From Timburyella sp030842085 (GTDB lineage: Bacteria > Bacillota > Clostridia > Oscillospirales > Acutalibacteraceae), in the NCBI GenBank assembly GCA_030842085.1, contig JAUUSE010000045.1:1-14396 (forward strand): a DNA stretch of 14,396 bases. Reading direction: 5' to 3'. Below the pieces are notes generated by a model that did no database searches, was not told where the DNA came from, and worked only from the letters and a program-made list of their open reading frames with translations. Made by a program: the position numbers and the translations under genes. Shown piece after piece: positions 8,171 to 14,396 of this stretch (within the stretch, counting starts at the first letter, position 1; each line of letters opens with the position of its first letter).

Positions 8171-8211
8171 AAAAAAGAGCGGCCTGTTGCACATAGTAAT
8201 GCAACAGGCCG
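8171..8211 (-). terminator. Strong intrinsic terminator upstream of the late operon
   Basis: A 12-bp perfect stem (arms at 8180-8191 and 8200-8211, core GGCCTGTTGCA) with an 8-base loop is followed on the minus strand by CTCTTTTTT. It ends transcripts arriving from the truncated membrane gene 80 bases upstream. It lies only about 35 bases before the small-terminase start, leaving no clear room for a separate late promoter. Confidence 0.88.
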
Positions 8212-8288
8212 AAAATTATTTTTCTCTTTAGAGATTTTTATTATTTATAAACATAATGATATTTTGTATAAAACACCGCGCCTCTTTA

Positions 8289-8489
8289 TCAGTTGGCCGC
8301 TTCACCGGCGATAGTATTAGGAGCGGTATTTTGCGCCTTCCTAGAATTCCGCTTTATAAATAGTATGTAAGACAGTGCCATAAACACGACAAAGTGCACC
8401 GCCATAGTTATGGCCGATGCTGCAGGCGTCAGTCCCGGATGAATTGGAGCGTAGGACTGCAAGAAAGATGATAAATCTAAATTAGAAAC
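8289..8489 (-). pseudogene. C-terminal remnant of a membrane protein
   Basis: A 66-residue open stretch has no usable ATG near its beginning and is closed upstream by an in-frame TGA (8490-8492). It reads as a clean protein end: a loop (SYAPIHPGLTPAAS), one transmembrane helix (ITMAVHFVVFMALSYILFI), a positive stop-transfer patch (KRNSRKAQ) and a soft Ala/Thr/Asn tail. This is what the last helix of a multi-spanning transporter or permease looks like. A good terminator follows 78 bases after its stop, supporting a once-real gene. The missing N-terminal part was probably removed or displaced by the foreign DNA that begins around 8460-8500. I do not recognise the family. Confidence 0.6.
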
Positions 8490-8741
8490 TCATAATTTTA
8501 CAGGTGTTTATCACACCTCATAGAACTTTAATAAAATCCTCCGAAAGCCTTGAAAACAAAGGATTTATCGCAATCAGTACACCTTATCTCTTTATATGGT
8601 TTCACACAATGTTACCCTTGTTCTGCACAATCATAAGGGCAAAATCAAGGGCAAGAAAATCTCATAACAAGATATAACAGAGTGTGGCAATCGGAGAACT
8701 GTGACATATGTGCGAATATATTATACTGGAGGATTTATTAT
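8490..8741. other. Gene-free junction between phage side and tnpV segment
   Basis: No convincing gene is present. The stretch holds a 6-bp inverted repeat with 5-base loop (AGGTGT/ACACCT, 8502-8518), a tandem near-repeat (AAGGGCAAAATC at 8635-8646 and AAGGGCAAGAAAATC at 8647-8661) and an opposing CCCTTG (8615-8620). These may belong to the end or attachment site of the tnpV-bearing element, but no matching second end was found. The last 60 bases are the leader of tnpV. Confidence 0.5.
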
Positions 8742-9119
8742 ATGGACAAGTACATTTTTGATGAAGGCAATGGTTTATGGTATGAACTGCAAGGAGATTA
8801 TTATATTCCTTGCCTTACTTTACCAAACAAAAAAGAGCAGCCTGTCGGTTTATGGGGACAGCGGCACTTGCAGTATCTGAAAGAATTCCGCAAAAATACA
8901 TATACAACGCTGCTTACAAGTGGTAAATTGAATGCTTACCTTGCTGACATTGACAGGCAAGCACAAGAGAGATTTGAAACACTTACAGAACAGATGAAAC
9001 GAGTACAAGGTATTACGGAACAGCTAAAAGCGGAAAGTGTTTTAGAATGGACAGGACGAATGAATAACATTAGAACTTGCGTTATTGAGATTGTCAATGA
9101 GGAAATAGTATACAGTTAA
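8742..9119 (+). CDS. tnpV: TnpV family transposon-encoded protein
   Basis: The 125-residue product matches the TnpV family as I know it: N-terminal DKYIFDEGNGLWYELQGDYY, then IPCLTLP, GLWGQRHLQYLKE, LLTSGKLNAYLADID and C-terminal WTGRMNNIR. TnpV occurs in Tn4451-type mobilizable transposons next to the TnpX recombinase; its function is unproven. An upstream ATG at 8682 is possible, but ATG at 8742 has GGAGG nine bases upstream and begins at the conserved family start, so I use it. The protein is soluble and largely helical in its second half. A terminator follows 33 bases after the stop, so it is probably a one-gene transcript. Confidence 0.85.
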   Translation: MDKYIFDEGNGLWYELQGDYYIPCLTLPNKKEQPVGLWGQRHLQYLKEFRKNTYTTLLTSGKLNAYLADIDRQAQERFETLTEQMKRVQGITEQLKAESVLEWTGRMNNIRTCVIEIVNEEIVYS

Positions 9120-9152
9120 AATAATGTAACGCATATAACCGTAAAATTGCGG

Positions 9153-9186
9153 CGGGTAGGGTTAATAACCTTACCCGTTTTGCTTT
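9153..9186 (+). terminator. Terminator after tnpV
   Basis: An 11-bp stem with one G-T pair (CGGGTAGGGTT / AATAACCTTACCCG side, 9153-9177) and a 3-base loop is followed by TTTTGCTTTC on the plus strand. It separates tnpV from the tetR promoter. Confidence 0.8.
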
Positions 9187-9258
9187 CTGCTTTGCGAGAC
9201 ATTTTATAGGGTATTTTCCCTGAAAAATTGTTACAAATCTTCTGTTTGCCTCAATCGT

Positions 9259-9286
9259 TTGACAAGGAAAAAGAAACGAGTATAAT
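9259..9286 (+). promoter_or_regulatory. Promoter of the tetR-hydrolase pair, with candidate operator
   Basis: A perfect TTGACA (9259-9264) and a perfect TATAAT (9281-9286) are separated by 16 bases, placing a sigma-70-type promoter about 47 bases ahead of the tetR start. An inverted repeat TCGTTT (9255-9260) / AAACGA (9274-9279) overlaps the -35 box and spacer. That is a good position for a TetR operator and autoregulation, but binding is inferred only. Confidence 0.8.
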
Positions 9287-9332
9287 AAGAAACATAAGTT
9301 GCACAACGATAGTTTTTTATGGAGGGAGATAG

Positions 9333-9908
9333 ATGCCACCTAAATTTAAGTTCACAAGAGAACAAATTGTAGCTGCCGCTTTAGAGGTTACGAGAAAGAA
9401 TGGAATAACAGGATTAACTGCAAGAGGACTGGCAGCAGAACTTGGCTCATCAGCAAAGCCAATTTTTGGTTTGTTTCAAAATATGGAGGAAGTACAGAGA
9501 GAGGTTGTATCTGCTGCGAATACGCTATATCAGTCTTACATCAAAAAAGGTATGGCAGATAGCAAATTCCCGCCCTATAAAGCAAGCGGTATCGCCTATA
9601 TTCAGTTTGCAAAGGAAGAAAAAGAGTTATTCAAACTACTTTTTATGCGTGACAGAACAGATGAAAAGATAGAAGAAAACCGTGAAGAAATTCGTCCAAT
9701 ACTGGACCTCATTATGAAAAATTTAGGTATTGACGAAAATGAAGCGTACTTTTTTCATTTGGAACTGTGGCTGTATGTTCACGGTATTGCAACAATGATA
9801 GCAACAAATTATCTTGAATGGGACATTGAATTTATTGACAAGGCACTTACCGATGCCTATCAGGGATTAAAAAATCGTTATGTAACAAGGAGTACAGATA
9901 ATGAATGA
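9333..9908 (+). CDS. TetR/AcrR family transcriptional regulator
   Basis: A 191-residue protein with a TetR-type DNA-binding N-terminus: helix (TREQIVAAALEVTRKNG) and helix-turn-helix (ITGLTARGLAAELGSSAKPIFGLF, about residues 25-48). The variable C-terminal ligand domain is helical and ends at residue 191. Such proteins are usually repressors released by a small molecule. The ATG has GGAGGGAG upstream. It follows a strong promoter overlapped by a short inverted repeat, suggesting it controls itself and the hydrolase gene, whose ATG overlaps its last 8 bases. The ligand cannot be told from sequence. The AT-rich composition contrasts with the phage genes to the left. Confidence 0.9.
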   Translation: MPPKFKFTREQIVAAALEVTRKNGITGLTARGLAAELGSSAKPIFGLFQNMEEVQREVVSAANTLYQSYIKKGMADSKFPPYKASGIAYIQFAKEEKELFKLLFMRDRTDEKIEENREEIRPILDLIMKNLGIDENEAYFFHLELWLYVHGIATMIATNYLEWDIEFIDKALTDAYQGLKNRYVTRSTDNE

Positions 9909-10332
9909 AAAAATTTATGAAAATCAAGGCATACGATTGAAATACTATGAATCCAGAAATAGTTTCCAGCCTTTGGTTTTAATTCACGCTCAAGGCGTAG
10001 ACGGACAAAGTTATGCGAGTGTGGCAAAACAGCTTTCAAAAAAATTTCATATCTATTCGGTTGACTGCTACGGTCACGGCGGCAGTCTGCATAAGCCCGA
10101 AGAATATAATATAAAATCTATCGGAGCAGCCATAATAGATTTTATTGAGAATGAAATCGGTCAAAAGGTTTGGCTATTGGGACATTCTTCGGGAGGTCTG
10201 ATTGCCGCTTATATTGCCGCCGAAACAGAACTCTGTGAAATGCTGATATTAGAAGACCCTCCTTTTTTCGCTTCTCAGGGAGAACGCAGAAAAAGCACAT
10301 TCAACTATGTTGACTTTGCAACACTCATCTGA
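9901..10332 (+). pseudogene. Alpha/beta hydrolase, 3' part lost at element insertion
   Basis: This is the N-terminal half of an alpha/beta hydrolase. It has the oxyanion segment LIHAQG (residues 27-32), the strand VDCYGHGGS and the nucleophile elbow GHSSGG (Ser96), then LILEDPPFF. The catalytic Asp and His, the cap and the rest of the core, normally over 100 further residues, are missing. The reading frame ends after FNYVDFATLI at a TGA that appears to belong to the neighbouring element. AAGGAG lies eight bases before ATG and the gene overlaps tetR by 8 bases, so it was the second gene of that operon. Without its acid and base residues the product is almost certainly inactive. The original substrate is unknown. 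Confidence 0.8.
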
Positions 10333-12126
10333 ATCACACAAAGGCAATTTGGATGTGATAGTACCTGTTTCTCCCGTACCAGATATGTAACCGGTTGCCC
10401 GGAAGAACTCGTCATAGTCCTCTTTGGTGCAACCTTTAATAAAGATATGACAGTAACGCTCGTCGTTTTCATCAACGATATAAATACGCTCCACAAAGGA
10501 TTGTATCAGCGTTACTAACACATCCGGCTGTGCGTCCTTTGCGTATTTCTCAAAGGATAACAGTCTTTCTTTGATTTCTTCAATATCTCTCACAGCATAC
10601 ATCTGACTTTGCCTGCTGTCCTCTAATTTTTGGAGCAAAGTTTCGGTTTCGGAAAGCTCATCGGTTAGTGCCTTTACATCCTCCTGAATAAACCGTTTTA
10701 AGCTTTCGTCTGCTTCCCGCAGATTTTTCACCTGATTCGAAATAGCTGCTTCAAGCTGTGCTTTTTTTTTCTTTAGTTCAATTAGTTCCTGTTCGTTCTG
10801 AGTATTCTTAAAAATATCCGAAGCCTTTTGATTGAGTAATTTGACAAAGTATTCGCTGTCTTCATCGGAGAGATTGGATAACTGTTTGACTACAAATTCA
10901 TCAAGCAGTACACCGTCAACAGCACGGAAAGTACATTCGCCCAAACGATAGCCGGGACAGACATATTTGAATCTCGGTTTGCCGTTTGTCCATCGATTTG
11001 ATTCGGAGATAACTCGCAGGCGTTTCCCACAATGCGGACAGTATACCAGTCCTGCCAGCAGAGCATTAGTCTTTCGGTGCGGGCGGTTGTATTTTTCTGC
11101 AATGGAATCAAGCATATTTTGTGTATCAATCCATTGCTGACTCGGAATAAAACCTTCGTGCCTGCCAACCGAGATAATCCATTCGGAAACAGGCTTTGCA
11201 GACATTAACTGTATAAATTTAGGGGAAATAAAAGTGCTGTCAGCATCCTCAAACTTCTCTTGGTCGGTCTTGTTATAGGCGGATAAGCCGTGCTGTCCGT
11301 CAAACTCTGATAGATCAGCGCATACTCCACCGCCGTTTTCGTAGAAATAGTTGTAGGCAATTTCATCAGCAACGCAGTAAACAGGATTTTTTAATAATAA
11401 TCTTGTAGTGGAAGTGTTGAATTTGCTGCCGATCTTTGTGCGATAGCCAAGCTCATTCATCCTGTCTGCTGTTTTCTTAATAGAGCGGGTTTCTGAAAAT
11501 ACAGCGTAGAGTTTTTGTATCATTGCTTTTTCTTCGGGAATGCTCTCCAAATAACTGTAAGCTGATTTGTTTTTGCCGCTGCCGGTCTTTACACGCTTCA
11601 CTGTGAAACCTGTGGGTGTATTTCCGCCAAGCCAGCGTCCGTCTTTAGCAAGCTCCATCATATTATCTGTGATACGCTCGGTCAGAGTATCACGCTCAAA
11701 TTCCGCAACCACAGCAAAGATTTGAATGAATATTTTGGATACACCGGAAGCGGTGTTGATATTGTTGGAGCAGATCAACAAGTCCACCTTGTGCTTTTCA
11801 AGAAAATCAAGCAAGCGTAAAAGGTCACTGGTCTTTCTGCCGATACGGTCTAACTTGTAGCAGACAACCGCACGGATTTTACCCATTTCAATATCGTGGA
11901 GCATACGCTGGAAATCAGGACGGTCGGAATAGTAACCGCTTAGCCCTTTATCCTCATACTCCATAAAGCTGTAATCGTCGTCAAGCTGAAGTTCTCTTTT
12001 GGCATATTCGGCGCATTGCTTGAACTGTACGCCGATACTGTCGCCTTTATTTGTAATACGGGACTTTCGGGCGTAGATAGCTACGCCACGATTGTCCTCA
12101 TTGTTTCGCTTTTGTTTTTTCATCAT
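10249..12126 (-). CDS. Large serine recombinase (integrase)
   Basis: A 625-residue large serine recombinase. Residues 14-160 are the catalytic domain: nucleophile in YARKS (Ser22), YKLDRIGR (90-97) and the long helix AEFERDTLTERI. Residues about 165-345 are the recombinase DNA-binding domain, and residues 363-398 are a zinc ribbon (C363, C366, C390, C398). Residues about 437-505 are a coiled coil that controls synapsis. It cuts two attachment sites and joins them through a 2-base core to integrate or excise the element. ATG at 12124-12126 has AGGAGG nine bases upstream, preferred to GTG at 12144. The last 20-30 residues are read from the antisense strand of the interrupted hydrolase gene, so the integrated form has a foreign C-terminal tail and no terminator. 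Confidence 0.93.
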   Translation of the reverse strand: MMKKQKRNNEDNRGVAIYARKSRITNKGDSIGVQFKQCAEYAKRELQLDDDYSFMEYEDKGLSGYYSDRPDFQRMLHDIEMGKIRAVVCYKLDRIGRKTSDLLRLLDFLEKHKVDLLICSNNINTASGVSKIFIQIFAVVAEFERDTLTERITDNMMELAKDGRWLGGNTPTGFTVKRVKTGSGKNKSAYSYLESIPEEKAMIQKLYAVFSETRSIKKTADRMNELGYRTKIGSKFNTSTTRLLLKNPVYCVADEIAYNYFYENGGGVCADLSEFDGQHGLSAYNKTDQEKFEDADSTFISPKFIQLMSAKPVSEWIISVGRHEGFIPSQQWIDTQNMLDSIAEKYNRPHRKTNALLAGLVYCPHCGKRLRVISESNRWTNGKPRFKYVCPGYRLGECTFRAVDGVLLDEFVVKQLSNLSDEDSEYFVKLLNQKASDIFKNTQNEQELIELKKKKAQLEAAISNQVKNLREADESLKRFIQEDVKALTDELSETETLLQKLEDSRQSQMYAVRDIEEIKERLLSFEKYAKDAQPDVLVTLIQSFVERIYIVDENDERYCHIFIKGCTKEDYDEFFRATGYISGTGETGTITSKLPLCDSDECCKVNIVECAFSAFSLRSEKRRVF

Positions 12127-12151
12127 AATTATTGCCCTCCTCACCGTCTGA

Positions 12152-12346
12152 TTATACCGCTATCCCCGTAACCGTTTCTATTGTGCGACCTCGTTTTTGA
12201 AGGTCGGATAGAAGTAAGCGTAAGGTTTCAACATCAAAGGCACGGATTTTCTGCTCAAGATATTCCACTCTCTTGTTCTGGAAAGTGCGCAATGAATTTT
12301 CATAATCGTTTCCTCTGTGAATCACAGCGTTCATCTTAAAATCCAT
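12152..12346 (-). CDS. Small protein of unknown function in the recombinase operon
   Basis: A 64-residue, charged, mainly helical protein (NKRVEYLEQKIRAFDVETLRLLLSDL split across its middle) without Cys motifs or membrane segment. The frame could start with GTG at 12352, but AAGGAGG is only one base from that codon and seven bases from ATG at 12344-12346, so the ATG is the better start. Its ribosome site overlaps the ParB stop and it ends 25 bases before the recombinase start. Both facts suggest co-expression. Position directly before the recombinase would suit a recombination directionality factor or accessory protein, but no motif supports that. I do not recognise the family. Confidence 0.65.
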   Translation of the reverse strand: MDFKMNAVIHRGNDYENSLRTFQNKRVEYLEQKIRAFDVETLRLLLSDLQKRGRTIETVTGIAV

Positions 12347-12358
12347 AGGCACACCTCC

Positions 12359-13213
12359 TTATCTTGAATCTCTGTCACGCAGCCGTTTTCGATGGTACGC
12401 TTCGCAGAGTTTTACAATGGTTTCTTCCATTTGAGTGGTGGTATAGTTTTTCGGAAAATATTTGCGGATACGTTCGACAGGAATTTTCACTCGCTCTTTC
12501 TGATTGGCTTTTTCCTCGTTCATAATGGCGGATAACTGTTCTTTCGTGAACAATCCCTGTATACTGAGAGCCTTTAAACGCTGTGCCTGAGATAAATTAG
12601 GCGTACAATCGCTGTATTCCATTTCGGACACCAGCATTGTCTGTTCTTCGGGGAGTAGATAGGATAGCTCGACGGCAGGAGTGAAAGCAATCCGTTTTTC
12701 ATCAACCATATCCAAAATTGGAGGGATAAGATTGGTCAGACGGATATAGCGTTTAACTGTGTCTTTGCTTGTGTTATCACTCTCAGCAATGATTTCAGTT
12801 GCCAACTTCGGTGCAACTTGCTCCGAAGTTAAGTCAGAGCGTTTTCCTTGATGTCGTAATGCTTCGGCTTTCAACTTGTAAGCGAAGGCTTTCTCCGATG
12901 GTAAAATATGTTCTCGGTGCAGATTGCTGTCTACCACTGCAATGGCAGCGGCGTCACGATCAAGGGGAACAATTAAGGCAGGGACTTCTTTTATCCCTGC
13001 CTTAACTGCTGCGCGAAACCGTCTGTGTCCCGATACAATTTCGTATTCGTCTTTGGTATTTTCTTTTGGTCGGACGATTAGCGGAGACAAAATGCCTTGC
13101 TCCTGAATGCTTTCGATCAAAGCGTTCATTTCTTCGTTGTCCTGAACCTTAAAGGGATGTCCCTCAAAGGGGAAAAGTTTTTCTATTGCAATATTTTTTG
13201 GTGTGTTTTTCAT
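12359..13213 (-). CDS. ParB/Spo0J family protein
   Basis: A 284-residue ParB-type protein. The N-terminal ParB/Srx fold has GILSPLIVRP (residues 40-49), YEIVSGHRRFRAAVKAG (57-73, the nucleotide-binding GHRRFRAA motif) and NLHREHILPSE (97-107). A helix-turn-helix follows (about 145-185, NTSKDTVKRYIRLT). Classical ParB proteins bind parS and slide as CTP-dependent clamps to partition DNA; plasmid and conjugative-element versions can also regulate transcription. The ATG overlaps the relaxase stop by 4 bases (ATGA). No ParA partner is in view. On an integrating element it may stabilise the excised circle or control the transfer genes; both are inference. Confidence 0.9.
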   Translation of the reverse strand: MKNTPKNIAIEKLFPFEGHPFKVQDNEEMNALIESIQEQGILSPLIVRPKENTKDEYEIVSGHRRFRAAVKAGIKEVPALIVPLDRDAAAIAVVDSNLHREHILPSEKAFAYKLKAEALRHQGKRSDLTSEQVAPKLATEIIAESDNTSKDTVKRYIRLTNLIPPILDMVDEKRIAFTPAVELSYLLPEEQTMLVSEMEYSDCTPNLSQAQRLKALSIQGLFTKEQLSAIMNEEKANQKERVKIPVERIRKYFPKNYTTTQMEETIVKLCEAYHRKRLRDRDSR

Positions 13214-14396
13214 CGTTCATAATTCCTTTCTCTGTTTTTGGTTTTTACTTGTATTTCCATAGCACGCTCGGTTTCAAGTAGTTCCAAGATATGCGGATAC
13301 CGCTCGGTGATGGATTGTGCAGTTTTGAGATCTTCACGCAAAGGTTTTAACTTTGCAGAGATTTTTCTTGCCGCCGTTTTGTTCTGTTCTTTTTCATCTT
13401 CTGATTTCGGGTGTCGGATACGGTTATAAATTTTCTGCCGTTCCGATTCCAACGCAGAAATATCCGTAGATTTTTTCTCGATAAATGAAACAAGCTCCTG
13501 TGCGGAATCAATTTGATTCTCACAAAGAAGCTTGTATTCCTTTAAGGTTTGATCTAATTTTCTGACTTCCTGCCGTAGTGCCGGGGATAGAGGCTTTGGG
13601 GATGACGGCTCTATATTGTTGCCTGTTATCAGTTTCCAAAGTTCAATAATCAATGCAAAGGCAAGCTGTATCCCGTCCATACGCTGCGCTTTTTTAAATT
13701 CGTATTCAAGCTGTAACAGCGGTGCATACCGTTTTGGAATACAAATTGCGTAAAGAGTAATATTTTTCTGATTATCAATCAGCCTCTGCTGTATTTTCTC
13801 CTGCGTGTATTGCTCGCCTAACGAATCAAGACGGACAGAGCGTTTCCAACCGGGAGCAATAATGGAGGGATGGCGGTAATCGCTGTTTCTTGCATAGCTG
13901 TAGCCGAGATTTTTCAGGTATAAATCAAAGGCTTTCCAGTTGGTTGTATTTGAAATTGCTTCATCAATATCCCGTTTTAAAATATCCCGGTGAGTGAAAC
14001 CGCCGCTTTTGTGAATCCAATAGTCTTTCTTTTGATTACCTGTGAATTTACTCGGCGGTAATACGCTTTTTCCTTGTTCCAAGCAAACTGCATCGGAAAT
14101 CTCTCTCAGCTTGTAATGGTCGGAAATATGGTTCTCAAATTTCCGACCGGTGCGAAAAGATACCGAATTTACCACAATATGATTGTGCAGATTATCTGTG
14201 TTTAGATGGGTGGTGACGACTATCTCATAATCCTTGCCCCACATACGCCTTGCAGTTTCCAGTCCAATTTGATGTGCTTCTTCAGGCGTAACCTCGCCAC
14301 TAATAAAACTCTGATAAGCGTGATAGGCAACATTCCCGCCGAGCTTGCCGTAACGACGCTTAGTAGCCATCATATATTCGTATGATTTTTGCTTCG
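13210..14396 (-). CDS. Relaxase/mobilization nuclease (5' end outside window)
   Basis: The visible 394 residues are open through the right edge of the window, so the true start, with the catalytic tyrosine region, lies outside. The apparent ATG pair at 14368-14373 falls inside the conserved region ATKRRYGKLGGNVAYHAYQSF, where homologous relaxases already have a longer N-terminus. The metal-binding histidines are visible: H56, H63 and H65 counted from that ATG, in THLNTDNLHNHIVVNSV. This enzyme nicks the transfer origin and covalently carries the strand into the recipient. The C-terminal part (about 270-387) is a charged coiled coil that may bind accessory or coupling proteins. It is of the MOB-P-like type judging from the HNH pattern. 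Confidence 0.92.
   Translation of the reverse strand, partial: KQKSYEYMMATKRRYGKLGGNVAYHAYQSFISGEVTPEEAHQIGLETARRMWGKDYEIVVTTHLNTDNLHNHIVVNSVSFRTGRKFENHISDHYKLREISDAVCLEQGKSVLPPSKFTGNQKKDYWIHKSGGFTHRDILKRDIDEAISNTTNWKAFDLYLKNLGYSYARNSDYRHPSIIAPGWKRSVRLDSLGEQYTQEKIQQRLIDNQKNITLYAICIPKRYAPLLQLEYEFKKAQRMDGIQLAFALIIELWKLITGNNIEPSSPKPLSPALRQEVRKLDQTLKEYKLLCENQIDSAQELVSFIEKKSTDISALESERQKIYNRIRHPKSEDEKEQNKTAARKISAKLKPLREDLKTAQSITERYPHILELLETERAMEIQVKTKNRERNYER

Larger units (their letters stand above)
8490..10320 (+). mobile_element. TnpV-bearing transposon segment, interrupted
   Basis: This segment carries tnpV, a gene known from Tn4451/Tn4453-type clostridial elements, followed by a regulator-hydrolase cargo pair in the same direction. 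The left limit is set by the truncated membrane gene and the right limit by the point where the hydrolase is cut. No TnpX-type recombinase of its own lies within the segment, so it may be a remnant or its recombinase may be beyond the inserted element. Limits are approximate. Confidence 0.45.
10315..14396 (-). mobile_element. Integrative mobilizable/conjugative element, recombinase end
   Basis: A minus-strand operon of relaxase, ParB-like protein, small protein and large serine recombinase abuts an interrupted hydrolase gene. Recombinase at the very edge and relaxase inside is the layout of clostridial integrative mobilizable elements and some conjugative transposons. The left edge is placed near 10315-10330, where hydrolase homology as I remember it stops. 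The right edge and any coupling-protein or secretion genes are outside the window, so I cannot decide between self-transmissible and mobilizable. Confidence 0.7.

Noticed and set aside
8528..8605. Minus-strand 25-codon frame with a Cys-x2-Cys motif (IRCTDCDK), suggesting a zinc-finger peptide
   Set aside because: Too short, GTG start without a ribosome site, closed by a stop just upstream; at best a fragment.
8635..8661. Possible CRISPR-like or iteron repeat (AAGGGCAA twice)
   Set aside because: Only two adjacent imperfect copies with no spacers and no replication gene nearby.
8682..8741. Longer tnpV start adding 20 residues
   Set aside because: The extension has no good ribosome site, whereas ATG at 8742 has GGAGG and begins at the conserved family start.
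9094..9339. 81-codon minus-strand frame opposite the tnpV-tetR gap
   Set aside because: It runs through the tnpV terminator and the tetR promoter, is low-complexity Leu/Cys rich and has no ribosome site.
10305..10496. Alternative minus-strand frame at the recombinase end that might indicate a frameshift
   Set aside because: The main frame keeps family-like sequence (IFIKGCTKEDYDEFF) to the junction, so no frameshift is needed.

Overview
The window looks like accessory DNA from a low-to-mid GC Firmicute, probably a gut Clostridium-like anaerobe. Strong AGGAGG-type ribosome sites, tightly overlapped reading frames, a PBSX-type phage head module, a TnpV gene and a large serine recombinase next to a ParB and a relaxase all fit this. 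No rRNA, tRNA or CRISPR array was seen.

Positions 76-8135, all on the minus strand, are a continuous prophage structural operon. In transcription order it holds small terminase, large terminase, portal, prohead protease/scaffold, major capsid protein, two or three short head-tail connector or completion proteins, a tail-tube-like protein, a LysM-type baseplate hub adaptor and a gpD/XkdQ-like hub protein. Most neighbours overlap by 1-20 bases or are separated by fewer than 35. A GC-rich hairpin lies just after the capsid gene, and a strong intrinsic terminator lies just before the small terminase. No tail sheath and no tape-measure gene lies between the connector genes and the baseplate genes, which is unusual for this type of module.

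Positions 8136-8741 are the junction region. They hold the terminator, the C-terminal remnant of a membrane protein (8289-8489, minus) and about 250 bases with no convincing gene. From about 8500 the gene families change from phage to transposon cargo.

Positions 8742-10332, plus strand, carry tnpV with its own terminator, then a promoter, a TetR-family regulator and an alpha/beta hydrolase. The hydrolase is cut off after about 138 native residues.

Positions about 10315-14396, minus strand, are one end of an integrative mobilizable or conjugative element. It is transcribed as relaxase (5' end outside the window), ParB-like protein, a 64-residue unknown protein and a large serine recombinase. 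The recombinase reading frame appears to run out of the element and into the antisense strand of the interrupted hydrolase gene. The picture I infer is a nest: a serine-recombinase element inserted into the cargo of a TnpV-type element, which itself lies against a truncated gene at the upstream edge of a prophage late operon. The window shows only one end of the innermost element, so its outer limit and its transfer genes are not visible.
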